A stretch of DNA of 64,000 nucleotides from Alphaproteobacteria bacterium (lineage in GTDB: Bacteria; Pseudomonadota; Alphaproteobacteria; Ferrovibrionales; Ferrovibrionaceae): contig JAGXRD010000007.1 of assembly GCA_018336035.1 (NCBI GenBank), positions 48,448-112,447 of the forward strand, in the 5' to 3' direction. The position numbers and the translations under genes are program-made. Position 1 is the first letter of the stretch; the number at the start of each line of letters is the position of its first letter. Shown here in pieces: positions 1 through 8,762 of the stretch. Under the pieces are notes generated by a model. It searched no databases, was not told where the DNA came from, and saw only the letters and a program-made list of their open reading frames with translations.

Positions 1-1924
1 CTGCATCCATCCGCCGCTGGTCGGGCGTATCAATCAGGTCGGCGAAGAACTGGCGTGGCTGCACCGGGCTCAGGCCGCCATTGTGGCATTCCACCCGCAG
101 GCCCAGATAGGACTCGTTATCTACGGACAGCGACAGGACAACGCGACCACCTTGGGGCGTGCCGTCCAGTGCAGCGGTCATCACGCTGTCCAGCGCCTGG
201 CGCAGCCGCTGGCCGTCACCGATCACGGTGCCGCTGCCGGCATGGGCAGGCAGGTCGAGGCCGATGGCACGACGATCGGCGAGCTCGCGCCACTGCGCCG
301 CCTCGTCATTCCACAAAATATCGAGCGACAGCTCTTTTGGGTCCAGCGCCATCTGGCCGACTTCGATCGTGGCAATGGCGATGATGTCGTCGAGCAGCTT
401 CAGCAGATCGCGCGACGTCGTCATAATGTCGGCGCAGTATTCTTCCTGGCGCGGATTCATCGGGCCGAGAATGCCCTGCGACAGCACTTCGGTCATGCTG
501 ATCAGGGTGCCGAGTGGCGAGCGCAGATCGTGCGTGATGTTGCTGATGAAGGCCGCGTTCATGCGGTCGGTGCGTTCCAGCGCTTCGTTGCGTTCGCGCA
601 GCGCCCGCTCGATGCGGATATTGGCGCTGACATCCAGATAGGTATAGAGCACCGCGCCATCGGGCAGCGGTACGGAGGCATAGTCGATCACGGTGCCATC
701 GCCGCGTTCCAACCGGCCGCGCGTGCCCTTGCGGCTGGAGAAGCTATCGATCAGGCGCTGGCGTTGCTGGCCCCAGTCGGGGCTGCGTTGCATCAACGGG
801 CGTACGGCTTCCACCACTTCGGTGATATGCGGCTGGCGGTTCAATAGGTTGACGTCGATTTCCCACAGCTGGGCGAAGGCGCGGTTATAGAGCGACAGCC
901 GCCCATCTGAGCCGTAGACCACGACGGCTTCGTAAAGATTATCCAGCGTGGCGCGCTGCACCGCGATCATGGTGTTGGTGGCGCGTTCCAGTGTCAGCTG
1001 CCGCGTCACGTCGTCATAGGCAAACAGCAGGCCGCCCGAGGGATAGGCACTGATCACCAGCCGTAGCGTCGAACCATCCGGCAGGTGCATCAGTTCTTCC
1101 TGCCGCTCGATCACCGTGGTGAACAGCGAAAGCTGTCCGCGTTTATAAGTCTGCCAGTCGATCTGCTCGGGCAGCCGGCGCTCCACGCGCAATTGCTCCA
1201 GCACTTCGCCAAACGAGGGCCGGGATTCGAGCCAGGCTTCGTCGAGCTGCCAAAGTCGCGCATAGGCGCGGTTCCAGATCAGCAGCTTCTTGTCAGGTCC
1301 GTAAATGGCAGTCGCAGTGGAGATGGTGCGCAGCACTTCCATATGGGCTTCCATATGGCGGCGCAGTTGGCCGCGCGCATCGGCTTCGGGCGTGATGTCC
1401 TGGCCGAAGCCGAGCGTGCCGTCGCCGACGGGCAGTTCGAAGATGCGGTAATTGCGTCGGTCGCCTTCGGCAACGAAGCGTCGTTCCTGCGACTTCAGCG
1501 TGGCGGCGGCCTGTGCGGCCAGCGCGAGGTCGCGCGGCTGATCGAGATCGTGCGCCGAGGCGAGTTCGAGGCCGCGTTCGACGGCATCGCGCGCCGTGGT
1601 TTCGGCCATGAGGGCATAACGGGCATTGACCCAGAGCAGGCGGCCATCGGCGTCACGTCGCCAGATCGGGAAGGGGGCGGCATCCAGCAGCGCGCTGGAC
1701 TGCGCCTCGGCCCGGCGCAGCTGTTCGTTCTCGGCCGTCAGGCTGTCGATGCGTTGCTGCAGCGCGCCGGCCGCCTTGCGTTCCCCGTCGCGTGCAATGG
1801 CAATTGCCGCCATTTCGGCCTCGGCGCGGCGCAGCCGTTCGGCCAGCCCCTGCGCGCGCAGGGCCTGCCAGCCGGCGAGGCCGGCAGCTGCCGCTAGTGC
1901 CGCGAACCCCCAGACATCGTTCAC
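1..1924 (-). CDS. Multi-PAS sensor histidine kinase, DivL-like (3' end outside window)
   Basis: Reading the minus strand from a GTG at 1924 (preceded by TGGGGAAATCGC) gives a continuous frame that runs off the window. It shows one short N-terminal hydrophobic segment (about residues 4-20), a predicted coiled coil, three PAS-like repeats (around residues 85, 205 and 335, each with a G(P/S)D.(K/R)L.(I/L).N core), and a HisKA helix with ITHDLRSP placing the phospho-acceptor His at residue 465. The start of an ATPase domain follows. Position next to ahcY-HPr-HprK-ChvGI and the multi-PAS layout recall the DivL cell-cycle kinase family. Caulobacter DivL has Tyr at the acceptor position, whereas this protein keeps His. 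Family assignment is inference; histidine kinase itself is secure. Confidence 0.8.
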   Translation of the reverse strand, partial: MNDVWGFAALAAAAGLAGWQALRAQGLAERLRRAEAEMAAIAIARDGERKAAGALQQRIDSLTAENEQLRRAEAQSSALLDAAPFPIWRRDADGRLLWVNARYALMAETTARDAVERGLELASAHDLDQPRDLALAAQAAATLKSQERRFVAEGDRRNYRIFELPVGDGTLGFGQDITPEADARGQLRRHMEAHMEVLRTISTATAIYGPDKKLLIWNRAYARLWQLDEAWLESRPSFGEVLEQLRVERRLPEQIDWQTYKRGQLSLFTTVIERQEELMHLPDGSTLRLVISAYPSGGLLFAYDDVTRQLTLERATNTMIAVQRATLDNLYEAVVVYGSDGRLSLYNRAFAQLWEIDVNLLNRQPHITEVVEAVRPLMQRSPDWGQQRQRLIDSFSSRKGTRGRLERGDGTVIDYASVPLPDGAVLYTYLDVSANIRIERALRERNEALERTDRMNAAFISNITHDLRSPLGTLISMTEVLSQGILGPMNPRQEEYCADIMTTSRDLLKLLDDIIAIATIEVGQMALDPKELSLDILWNDEAAQWRELADRRAIGLDLPAHAGSGTVIGDGQRLRQALDSVMTAALDGTPQGGRVVLSLSVDNESYLGLRVECHNGGLSPVQPRQFFADLIDTPDQRRMDA

Positions 1925-2013
1925 GCGATTTCCCCAGACATGGCGCCACTATCGGCCAGCCCGGCGGGTCAAAACAAGGTTTTAGGGGCCGAAGAGGGGA
2001 CGTTTAAAACGAC

Positions 2014-2039
2014 AAAGGCCGGGTCTGAACCCGGCCTTT
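2014..2039 (-). terminator. Intrinsic terminator of ahcY
   Basis: Perfect 11-bp stem (AAAGGCCGGGT / ACCCGGCCTTT) with a four-base loop, 25 bp downstream of the ahcY stop. On the minus strand it is followed by T-rich sequence (TTTGTCGTTTT). It could also stop readthrough from the plus side. Confidence 0.75.
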
Positions 2040-2063
2040 GCATTGTGGAACGATTCGTTCCGA

Positions 2064-3458
2064 TCAGTAGCGGTAATGGTCCGGCTTGAACGGGCCCTTT
2101 TCGCCGATGCCGAGATACTTCGACTGCACCGGGGTCAGCTTGGTCAACTTGGCGCCGACCTTTTCCAGATGCAGGCTGGCGACCTTCTCGTCCAGATGCT
2201 TCGGCAGCGTGTAGACCTGCTTCTCGTATTTGCCCGGGTTGGTCCAGAGTTCGATCTGCGCCAGCACCTGGTTGGTGAAGGAGGCGCTCATCACGAAGCT
2301 GGGGTGGCCGGTGGCATTACCAAGGTTCACAAGGCGACCTTCCGACAGCACGATAATCCGCTTCTTGTCGGGGAATTCCACTTCGTCCACCTGCGGCTTC
2401 ACATTGTGCCACTTCATGTTCTTCAGCGCGCCGATCTGGATCTCGCTGTCGAAGTGGCCGATGTTGCAGACGATGGCGCGATGCTTCATCGCGCGCATGT
2501 GGTCGATGGTGATGACGTCCAGGTTGCCGGTGGCGGTGACGAAGATGTCGCCCTTCGGGGCGGCGTCTTCCATGGTCACGACCTCGTAGCCTTCCATGGC
2601 GGCCTGCAGGGCACAGATCGGGTCGATCTCGGTGACCATCACGCGGCAGCCGGCGTTACGCAGCGAGGCGGCGGAGCCCTTGCCCACGTCGCCATAGCCG
2701 GCAATGACGGCGATCTTGCCGGCCATCATCACGTCGGTGCCGCGGCGGATGCCGTCGACCAGGCTTTCACGGCAGCCATAGAGATTGTCGAACTTCGACT
2801 TGGTGACGCTGTCGTTGACGTTGATGGCGGGGAAGAGCAGACGGCCTTCCTTGGCCATGACATACAGGCGATGCACGCCCGTGGTGGTTTCCTCGGTCAC
2901 GCCCTTGATGGCGGCGCCCATCTTGGAATACCAGCCCGGCGAAGACTTCAGCTTCTTGGCGATTGCCGCATAGAGGACGGTTTCTTCCTCATTGGTCGGC
3001 TTGGAGATGACGGACGGGTCCTTCTCGGCCTGCATGCCCAGATGGATCAGCAGCGTGGCGTCGCCGCCATCGTCCAGGATCATGTTCGGCGTGCCGCCAT
3101 CGGCCCATTCGAAGATCTTGTGGGTGTAGTCCCAGTATTCTTCCAGGGTCTCGCCCTTGACCGCGAAGACCGGGATGCCGGCGGCGGCAATGGCGGCGGC
3201 GGCATGGTCCTGGGTCGAATAGATGTTGCACGAGGCCCAGCGGATGTCGGCGCCGAGCGCCTTCAGGGTCTCGATCAGCACGCCGGTCTGAATGGTCATG
3301 TGCAGGGAGCCGGCAATACGGGCGCCCTTCAGCGGCTGCGCCTTGCCGAATTCGGCGCGGGTGGCCATCAGACCGGGCATTTCGGTCTCGGCCATATCCA
3401 GTTCCTTGCGGCCCCAGTCGGCCAGACCAATATCCTTAACGATGTAATCCGCGGTCAT
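2064..3458 (-). CDS. ahcY: Adenosylhomocysteinase (S-adenosyl-L-homocysteine hydrolase)
   Basis: Cytosolic NAD-dependent hydrolysis of S-adenosylhomocysteine to adenosine and homocysteine, the recycling step of the methyl cycle. The 464-residue product has the usual length. It carries the NAD-binding glycine motif GYGDVGKG at 254-261, a substrate-domain Cys region ([14 protein letters not shown] near 77-89) and the invariant C-terminal PDHYRY. The start was placed at the ATG with GGAG eight bases upstream; an in-frame ATG 12 codons earlier gives an N-terminus unlike the family. The gene has its own leader (131 bp) carrying an AT-rich perfect palindrome and ends in an intrinsic terminator, so it is probably a single-gene unit. 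Confidence 0.97.
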   Translation of the reverse strand: MTADYIVKDIGLADWGRKELDMAETEMPGLMATRAEFGKAQPLKGARIAGSLHMTIQTGVLIETLKALGADIRWASCNIYSTQDHAAAAIAAAGIPVFAVKGETLEEYWDYTHKIFEWADGGTPNMILDDGGDATLLIHLGMQAEKDPSVISKPTNEEETVLYAAIAKKLKSSPGWYSKMGAAIKGVTEETTTGVHRLYVMAKEGRLLFPAINVNDSVTKSKFDNLYGCRESLVDGIRRGTDVMMAGKIAVIAGYGDVGKGSAASLRNAGCRVMVTEIDPICALQAAMEGYEVVTMEDAAPKGDIFVTATGNLDVITIDHMRAMKHRAIVCNIGHFDSEIQIGALKNMKWHNVKPQVDEVEFPDKKRIIVLSEGRLVNLGNATGHPSFVMSASFTNQVLAQIELWTNPGKYEKQVYTLPKHLDEKVASLHLEKVGAKLTKLTPVQSKYLGIGEKGPFKPDHYRY

Positions 3459-3545
3459 GTCGGCAGCTCCAGTTGGCGAGATTCTACACAGCATTGTGCT
3501 TAATGGGCGCCGATATAGCAGGGCAGCCGGCGGGCTGTCCAGCTC

Positions 3546-3567
3546 TATATAAAGAAATCTTTATATA
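3546..3567. promoter_or_regulatory. AT-rich perfect palindrome upstream of ahcY, candidate SahR-type operator
   Basis: TATATAAAG and CTTTATATA form a perfect 9+9 inverted repeat around AAAT, 88 bp upstream of the ahcY start, in an otherwise GC-rich genome. There is no T-run after it, so it does not look like the HPr terminator. Proteobacterial methyl-cycle genes are known to be controlled by ArsR-family SahR repressors binding AT-rich palindromes of this general shape. The link here is inference, and no SahR gene lies in the window. Confidence 0.5.
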
Positions 3568-3589
3568 GGTATATAGATTTTAAGGTCGG

Positions 3590-3889
3590 CTACTCGGATT
3601 CCCCGAATTTACCCTCGACCAGGGCGATCAGGGCCTCCAGAGCGGCTGCCGCCTCGGCGCCGGAGGCGGTGATGTCGATACTGCTGCCCTGGGTGCCAGC
3701 CAGCATCATCAGGCCCATGATCGACTCGCCGTTCACGGTCTGGCCGTCCTTCGACACCTGGATCCTGGCCTGCGGGAAGCGGGCCACCACCTGGACGAAC
3801 TTGGCCGCGGCGCGGGCATGCAGGCCGCGCTGGTTCGGAATGGTGACGCTGCGCTGGAGCGGCGCGTCCTTCGACACCGTCTCGTTCAT
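3590..3889 (-). CDS. ptsH: HPr-family phosphocarrier protein
   Basis: A 99-residue HPr: QRGLHARAAAK puts the PEP-phosphorylated His at residue 24, and NGESIMGLMML puts the regulatory Ser (substrate of HprK) at residue 56. With no sugar permease EII genes nearby, it fits the alphaproteobacterial regulatory phosphorelay (PTS-Ntr type) and not sugar transport. Its ATG overlaps the stop of the EIIA gene by one base (TGATG), so the two are translationally coupled. The HprK that would phosphorylate Ser56 is encoded two genes upstream in the same operon. Confidence 0.95.
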   Translation of the reverse strand: MNETVSKDAPLQRSVTIPNQRGLHARAAAKFVQVVARFPQARIQVSKDGQTVNGESIMGLMMLAGTQGSSIDITASGAEAAAALEALIALVEGKFGESE

Positions 3890-4296
3890 CAGGCCGACTC
3901 TCCGGCCAGCAGCTTTGAAGCCACATTGATGTATTTGCGGCCCGCTTCCTGACCGGCGCTGACAGCGGCGGCCATTTCGGCCTTGCCGCGCACACTGGCC
4001 AGTTTGATCAGCATCGGCAGGTTCACGCCGGCGATCACTTCCACCCTGGCCTGGTCCATGATCGAAATCGCCAGATTGGACGGGGTGCCGCCGAACATGT
4101 CAGTCAGCACAATCACGCCCTTGCCGGTCTCGACGGTGGCGACGGCGGCCAGAATGTCCTGGCGGCGCTGCTCCATGTCGTCGTCCGGGCCGATGCAGAC
4201 GGCGCGCATATTCTTCTGCGGCCCCACCACATGCTCGGTCGCATGGATGAATTCCTCGGCAAGACGGCCGTGGGTGACGACAACAATACCGATCAT
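3889..4296 (-). CDS. PTS EIIA component, mannose/fructose (ManX) type
   Basis: A 135-residue stand-alone EIIA of the mannose family: MIGIVVVTHG gives the phosphorylatable His9, followed by the typical VLTDMFGGTPSN loop (near 64-75). It accepts phosphate from HPr. No EIIB, C or D partners are in the window, which is the normal state for the alphaproteobacterial HPr/EIIA/HprK regulatory cluster near chvGI. It lies 67 bp downstream of rapZ and overlaps ptsH by one base. Output targets cannot be told from sequence. Confidence 0.92.
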   Translation of the reverse strand: MIGIVVVTHGRLAEEFIHATEHVVGPQKNMRAVCIGPDDDMEQRRQDILAAVATVETGKGVIVLTDMFGGTPSNLAISIMDQARVEVIAGVNLPMLIKLASVRGKAEMAAAVSAGQEAGRKYINVASKLLAGESA

Positions 4297-4363
4297 GAGA
4301 GGCTATCGATCTTGTGGCTGGTCATGCAGTGAAGCTTCCTCGGCGGCGACGGTCGGTCAGGGG

Positions 4364-5263
4364 TCAGGCTGGGGCCAGATCGCGGTCGCGGTGACGGATA
4401 TCGACACGTTGCCCGGCTTCGCGCAAGTGCTTGCCAAGGGCCTCGACAACCACAACGGAGCGGTGACGCCCGCCTGTGCAACCGATTGCGATGGTGAGGT
4501 AACGCTTACCTTCCTGGGCATATCGCGGCAGCAGGGCATCGATCATGTCGCGCAGCCGTCCGAAGAAATCGGCATAGCCTGGATCGGCCTGCACATAGGC
4601 GGCGACGTCCGGGTTGTCGCCGGTTTGCGGGCGCAGGGCGTCGTCATAATGGGGGTTGCGCAGGAAGCGCACATCGAACACCAGATCCGCCTCGCGCGGC
4701 AGGCCGTGCTTATAGGAAAACGAGAGCACCATGATACTGAGGCCGGGCTGGGCGTCCAGCGTGAACTGTGCCGCCAGGGTCTGGCGGAATTCCGGCAAGG
4801 CCGCCATCGACGTGTCGATCACGAGGTCGGCGGCCGCGCGCAGCGGTGCCATCAGGCGCCGTTCCGCTGCGATGCCATCGGCGATCGGGCGATCGCTGGC
4901 CAGCGGGTGTCGGCGGCGTGTGGCTGTGAAGCGCTTCAGCAGCACTTCATCCTCGCAGTCGAAATACAGCAGCTGCACGGCCAGGTCGTCGCGCTGGCGC
5001 AACTCGCCAAGCAGTGCGATCAACTGGTCGGGCTGGAAATCACGCGTACGGCTGTCGATACCTACCGCGATGGCGCGACGCGGCTGCGATTTGGCGCCAC
5101 TGGTTTCTATATCGTCGGCAATTGCCAGTCGGCGCAGCAGTGGCATCGGCAGATTGTCGACCGCCTCGTAGCCGTGGTCTTCCAGCAGTTTCAGCGCCGT
5201 GGTCTTGCCGGCGCCCGACAGGCCACTGACCACGACAAAACGGATCGGTTCGGCAGCGCTCAT
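4364..5263 (-). CDS. rapZ: RapZ / YvcJ-family nucleotide-binding protein
   Basis: A 299-residue RapZ homologue with an N-terminal P-loop VSGLSGAGKT (Walker A at 14-21) and the C-terminal basic, glycine-rich IGCTGGRHRSV region that defines the family. In enterobacteria RapZ guides RNase E to small RNAs and senses glucosamine-6-phosphate. In alphaproteobacteria it usually sits, as here, in the HprK-EIIA-HPr operon, and its role is less clear. The start is four bases past the hprK stop, implying coupling. A longer reading to 5431 would overlap most of the end of hprK and has no family similarity. Confidence 0.93.
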   Translation of the reverse strand: MSAAEPIRFVVVSGLSGAGKTTALKLLEDHGYEAVDNLPMPLLRRLAIADDIETSGAKSQPRRAIAVGIDSRTRDFQPDQLIALLGELRQRDDLAVQLLYFDCEDEVLLKRFTATRRRHPLASDRPIADGIAAERRLMAPLRAAADLVIDTSMAALPEFRQTLAAQFTLDAQPGLSIMVLSFSYKHGLPREADLVFDVRFLRNPHYDDALRPQTGDNPDVAAYVQADPGYADFFGRLRDMIDALLPRYAQEGKRYLTIAIGCTGGRHRSVVVVEALGKHLREAGQRVDIRHRDRDLAPA

Positions 5264-5267
5264 CCAC

Positions 5268-5759
5268 TCAGGCCTTGCGCTTGAAGAGTTCAGTGATGGT
5301 GGCGCTGGGCGTCGCCGCGATTTCGTCCGGCTCGAACACACGACCTTCGATGGCGCGTGCCAACGCCCAGACCGCCTTGATCGCGGCACTGACCTCGAAG
5401 GCATGCAGCGACAGGCAGGGCAGCGTGACATCGAGGATGTCTTCGTAACGTGGTTCGGGCAGGCGCGGCACGTCCTGCAGGGCCACGAGATCGAGAATCA
5501 ATGCCACGGGCGCGGGTGCCGCCGCCAGGACGCGCACCGGACCGAGGCCGCGAACTTCCAGCAGGCCACGCAGACGCTCCGGCGCGCTTGCGATCAGCAG
5601 CCCCTTATCATGTCGCAGGCAGGTCTGATCGTCGGCGATCAACTCGGCGCCGGCGTCCAGCAGGCGCAGCGCCAGATCGGATTTTCCAGTGCCCGATGGG
5701 CCGCGCAACAGAAGTGCTACGCCTTCAATCGACACACAGCTTGCATGGATGGTCAGCAT
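5268..5759 (-). CDS. hprK: HPr kinase/phosphorylase, short alphaproteobacterial form
   Basis: 163 residues, about half the length of Bacillus HprK, comprising only the C-terminal kinase domain: Walker A RGPSGTGKS at 20-27, then ADDQT. The N-terminal domain is absent, as is normal in alphaproteobacteria. It should phosphorylate Ser56 of the HPr encoded downstream. It lies 100 bp after chvG and is followed within four bases by rapZ. An in-frame stop shortly upstream and no other start codon support the ATG chosen. Confidence 0.93.
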   Translation of the reverse strand: MLTIHASCVSIEGVALLLRGPSGTGKSDLALRLLDAGAELIADDQTCLRHDKGLLIASAPERLRGLLEVRGLGPVRVLAAAPAPVALILDLVALQDVPRLPEPRYEDILDVTLPCLSLHAFEVSAAIKAVWALARAIEGRVFEPDEIAATPSATITELFKRKA

Positions 5760-5859
5760 GGCCGCGCAGCCTGCCGGGGCGTCCCACCAGAGTCAATACA
5801 CGCTTCGATGACGGTGCAGGCTTCCATGATTAGGCTTGCTTTGGCTAACGGCCTGCCAC

Positions 5860-7455
5860 CTAAAGCGGCAGGCGCACCACGAAGCGGGCACCCGTCCTGC
5901 CATCGTCGCGGTTCTCGGCGTGGATATCGCCACCGAGTGACTGTATGACCTGTCGCGCGATGGACAGGCCAAGGCCGGAATGCAGGCCGAAAGCCTCGCC
6001 AGCCGGACGTTCGCTGTAAAAGCGCTCGAAGATCGATTCCAGGTTATCCGCCGGAATGCCGGGGCCTTCATCGGTCACGCTGAATGTCACATGCCGCGGC
6101 TCACGCTTTACCGCGACGACGATTGTGCCATTCGGCGGGCTGAAGGAAATCGCGTTGTCGATCAGGTTGCGGGCCACCTGGCCCAACTGGCCCTCGAAGC
6201 CGATAGCCATATATGGGCCGGGCTCGACGCGGACCAGTTCGATCCTCGGTCCGGTCTCGGACAAACGCGCCGTATAGGTTCCCACGACCGATTGCAGCAT
6301 GGCCGCAATATCAAGCGGTGCGGCTTCGCTGCGTGCCAGCTCGGCATCCAGCCGCGAGGCGCCGGAAATATCAGTGATCAGGCGATCCATGCGGCGCACA
6401 TCATCCTGCATCACGGCGAGCAGGCGTTCGCGCAGCTCCGGCTTTTCTGTCCGCAGGAAGGTTTCCATGGCGCTGCGCAGCGAGGTGAGGGGGTTCTTGA
6501 TCTCGTGCGACACATCGGCAGCGAAACGTTCGATGGCGTCGAGCCGCTGCGACAGTGCGGCAGTCATGGCGCGCAGTACGCTGGACAGATCGCCGATCTC
6601 GTCTTCGCGGCGTGAGTAATCCGGCAACGACAGATGAGCGATGCGACCCTTGGCAGCTCGGATACGCTCGGCAGCCTCGGCCAGGCGATGGATCGGCCGG
6701 ACGATGGCGCCAGCCAGATAGAGCGAAGCCAGCACGGTAAAGCCGAGGACGGCGGCGAATACCTTCAGCACGCCCAGACGCTCTTCCCGCACGCGTGCAT
6801 CCAGTTCGGCGCTGTCCACATTCAGCAGCAGGGCGCCGACCACCTTGCGCAGGCCCTGCACCGGCACGGCGACCGAGAGCATGATGCGTCCGTCGGACAG
6901 GTCGCGCAGCTGGTTGCCCTCGTCGCCGCTCAGGGCGCGGCGCGCTTCCGGGTAATCGTTGGCATGGGTGAACGGCAGCTCGACATACTTTGGCAGGTTC
7001 AGCGTGGTCATGAACAAGGCATTGATCCGGTCGTAAAGACCGATCAGAGCCTGTTCCCAAGGCGTATCGATATTCGGCGGCGGCAGCTGACGCGTCACCA
7101 CGCCGCGTCCTGCCGCCAGCAGCAGGCGACTGTCGGCGATCATCTCGCCATCGGCATCGAACAGCCGCGCGCGTGCGCTCGACTGGGCCGACAGGCGGCG
7201 CAGCAGCTGGCGCGCCAGTTCGGGTTCCAGCGTGGGGCTGAATTCCGACGGGCTGATCGCCGACTCACCCAATGCGCCGGCAATCAGTCCGGCCTCGTAG
7301 CGCAGGGCGGTGAGGCGCGTGTCGATCAGGCTGAGACGGAACTGGTCGAGGTAGAAGAAGGCCAGCACCAGCGCGATGGGCGCTGCCAGATTGATCAGCA
7401 GGATGCGGCGCGTCAGCGGCGACATCAGCCGCCGACGCGGAGACAGATCGTTCAA
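5860..7455 (-). CDS. chvG: ChvG-type membrane sensor histidine kinase
   Basis: 531 residues. TM1 is about 17-35, a periplasmic sensor region about 40-228, TM2 about 229-251, HAMP about 250-305 and HisKA with ADVSHEIKNPLTSL (His317). The HATPase follows with N box NLIDNAISFSPP, G1 DEGPGIP and G2 GLGLSIA. ChvG/ExoS kinases respond to acid or envelope stress and phosphorylate ChvI, whose gene lies immediately upstream (45-bp gap). In relatives, periplasmic ExoR represses the kinase; no exoR is in the window. Confidence 0.93.
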   Translation of the reverse strand: MNDLSPRRRLMSPLTRRILLINLAAPIALVLAFFYLDQFRLSLIDTRLTALRYEAGLIAGALGESAISPSEFSPTLEPELARQLLRRLSAQSSARARLFDADGEMIADSRLLLAAGRGVVTRQLPPPNIDTPWEQALIGLYDRINALFMTTLNLPKYVELPFTHANDYPEARRALSGDEGNQLRDLSDGRIMLSVAVPVQGLRKVVGALLLNVDSAELDARVREERLGVLKVFAAVLGFTVLASLYLAGAIVRPIHRLAEAAERIRAAKGRIAHLSLPDYSRREDEIGDLSSVLRAMTAALSQRLDAIERFAADVSHEIKNPLTSLRSAMETFLRTEKPELRERLLAVMQDDVRRMDRLITDISGASRLDAELARSEAAPLDIAAMLQSVVGTYTARLSETGPRIELVRVEPGPYMAIGFEGQLGQVARNLIDNAISFSPPNGTIVVAVKREPRHVTFSVTDEGPGIPADNLESIFERFYSERPAGEAFGLHSGLGLSIARQVIQSLGGDIHAENRDDGRTGARFVVRLPL

Positions 7456-7500
7456 CGTCTGCCCTCCATCCCAAACATCCCCTTGCTGGCGCGACGCTGC

Positions 7501-8208
7501 TTAGGCCGCCGGCTCCTTGAAGCGATAGCCGACGCCATACAGGGTCTCGATGGAATCGAAGTTGTCGTCCACCATTTTGAACTTCTTGCGCAGCCGCTTG
7601 ATGTGGCTGTCGATGGTGCGGTCGTCGACATAGACATTGTCGTCATAGGCCGCATCCATCAGCTGGTCACGGTTTTTGACATGACCCGGACGCTGCGCCA
7701 GCGCATCGAGCAGCAGGAATTCGGTTACGGTGAGGACGACTTCCTGGCCGTTCCAAGTGCAGCGATGCCGGGCCGGATCCAGCGTCAGGGCGCCGCGCAC
7801 CACCAGCTTGTCGGAGGACGTCTCCTCCGCGCCCGGGCGATTGGCTTCGGCGCGGCGCAGCACGGCCTTGATGCGTTCGATCAGCAGGCGCTGGCTGAAC
7901 GGCTTGGTGATGTAGTCGTCGGCACCCATCTTCAGGCCGAGCACCTCGTCGATCTCCTCGTCCTTCGAAGTGAGGAAGATCACCGGCACCTGGCTGACGC
8001 GGCGCAGCCGGCTCAGCGTCTCCATGCCATCCAGCCGGGGCATCTTGATATCCAGGATGACAAGGTCGGGCATCTGCTGCGTCAGGTGGCGCAGCGCCTC
8101 GGCGCCGTCGTTATAGGTGCGCACCTTGTAGCCCTCGGCTTCGAGGGCGATCGAAACCGAGGTGAGAATGTTGCGGTCGTCATCGACCAGGGCAATCGTC
8201 GCGCTCAC
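7501..8208 (-). CDS. chvI: ChvI-type OmpR-family response regulator
   Basis: 235 residues beginning at GTG 8208 (AAGGACCTCCC upstream). The receiver domain contains acidic DDD at 9-11, phospho-acceptor Asp53 ([10 protein letters not shown]) and the TSK motif. The C-terminal winged helix ([17 protein letters not shown] recognition region, GVGYRF wing) is of OmpR/PhoB type. It pairs with the ChvG kinase encoded just downstream. No in-frame ATG sits near the conserved start [11 protein letters not shown], so the GTG is preferred over the long upstream extension. Confidence 0.93.
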   Translation of the reverse strand: MSATIALVDDDRNILTSVSIALEAEGYKVRTYNDGAEALRHLTQQMPDLVILDIKMPRLDGMETLSRLRRVSQVPVIFLTSKDEEIDEVLGLKMGADDYITKPFSQRLLIERIKAVLRRAEANRPGAEETSSDKLVVRGALTLDPARHRCTWNGQEVVLTVTEFLLLDALAQRPGHVKNRDQLMDAAYDDNVYVDDRTIDSHIKRLRKKFKMVDDNFDSIETLYGVGYRFKEPAA

Positions 8209-8342
8209 GGGAGGTCCTTGGATCGTAGAAAGGTCAGTGTTAACGGCCGAGCTGTGTGAAAGTGCCGGAAAACCGGTGATCACGATCACAGCAATATAGC
8301 AAGCCGCTGGCCGGTTTGCAGGGGGCGGGGCAGGCTCCGCCC

Positions 8343-8762
8343 ATGAATTATATGCCCCTCCTGAATGCCGGTCCCGCCGTCCATATCCATCTTGCCGCCA
8401 CAATTCTGGCATTGGCACTGGGGGCTTTCATGCTGATTCGGCGCAAGGGTACGGTCTCGCACCGATTGCTGGGCTGGATCTGGGTCGGGTTGATGCTGAC
8501 GGCCGCGGTCAGCTCCTTCTGGATCACCGGGCTGGGGAGCGGCGGCTTCAGCCCGATTCATATCCTCAGCGTGGTGGTGCTGATCTCGGTGCCGCTCGCG
8601 GTGCTGGCAATCCGGCGCGGCAAGGTGAAGCGGCATCGCGCTGCCATGATCGGGCTGTTTTTCGGCGCGCTGGTGGTTCCCGGACTGTTTACGCTGCTGC
8701 CGATGCGCCTGCTGGGGCGGCTGATGACGGAAGGCGTAGCCTTACTCTCCCTGGCCCAGTAA
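8343..8762 (+). CDS. DUF2306-family integral membrane protein
   Basis: 139 residues with four likely membrane helices (about 8-30, 42-62, 73-93, 103-125). Basic loops include [13 protein letters not shown] and [12 protein letters not shown]; conserved His residues in HIHLA, SHR, IHILS and HRAAM are typical of DUF2306 proteins. Function is unknown. It is transcribed away from chvI and converges with the ABC permease gene, overlapping its last 21 bases. An in-frame ATG nine codons upstream is possible, but the chosen ATG starts at the conserved region. Confidence 0.7.
   Translation: MNYMPLLNAGPAVHIHLAATILALALGAFMLIRRKGTVSHRLLGWIWVGLMLTAAVSSFWITGLGSGGFSPIHILSVVVLISVPLAVLAIRRGKVKRHRAAMIGLFFGALVVPGLFTLLPMRLLGRLMTEGVALLSLAQ

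Noticed and set aside
3459..3589. SAH riboswitch upstream of ahcY
   Set aside because: I could not recognise a conserved SAH or SAM aptamer fold in the 131-bp leader; the palindrome is better explained as a protein operator. A covariance-model search would settle this.
3889..4296. EIIA as part of a sugar-uptake PTS
   Set aside because: No EIIB, EIIC or EIID genes here; the HPr-EIIA-RapZ-HprK set is the regulatory arrangement usual in Alphaproteobacteria.
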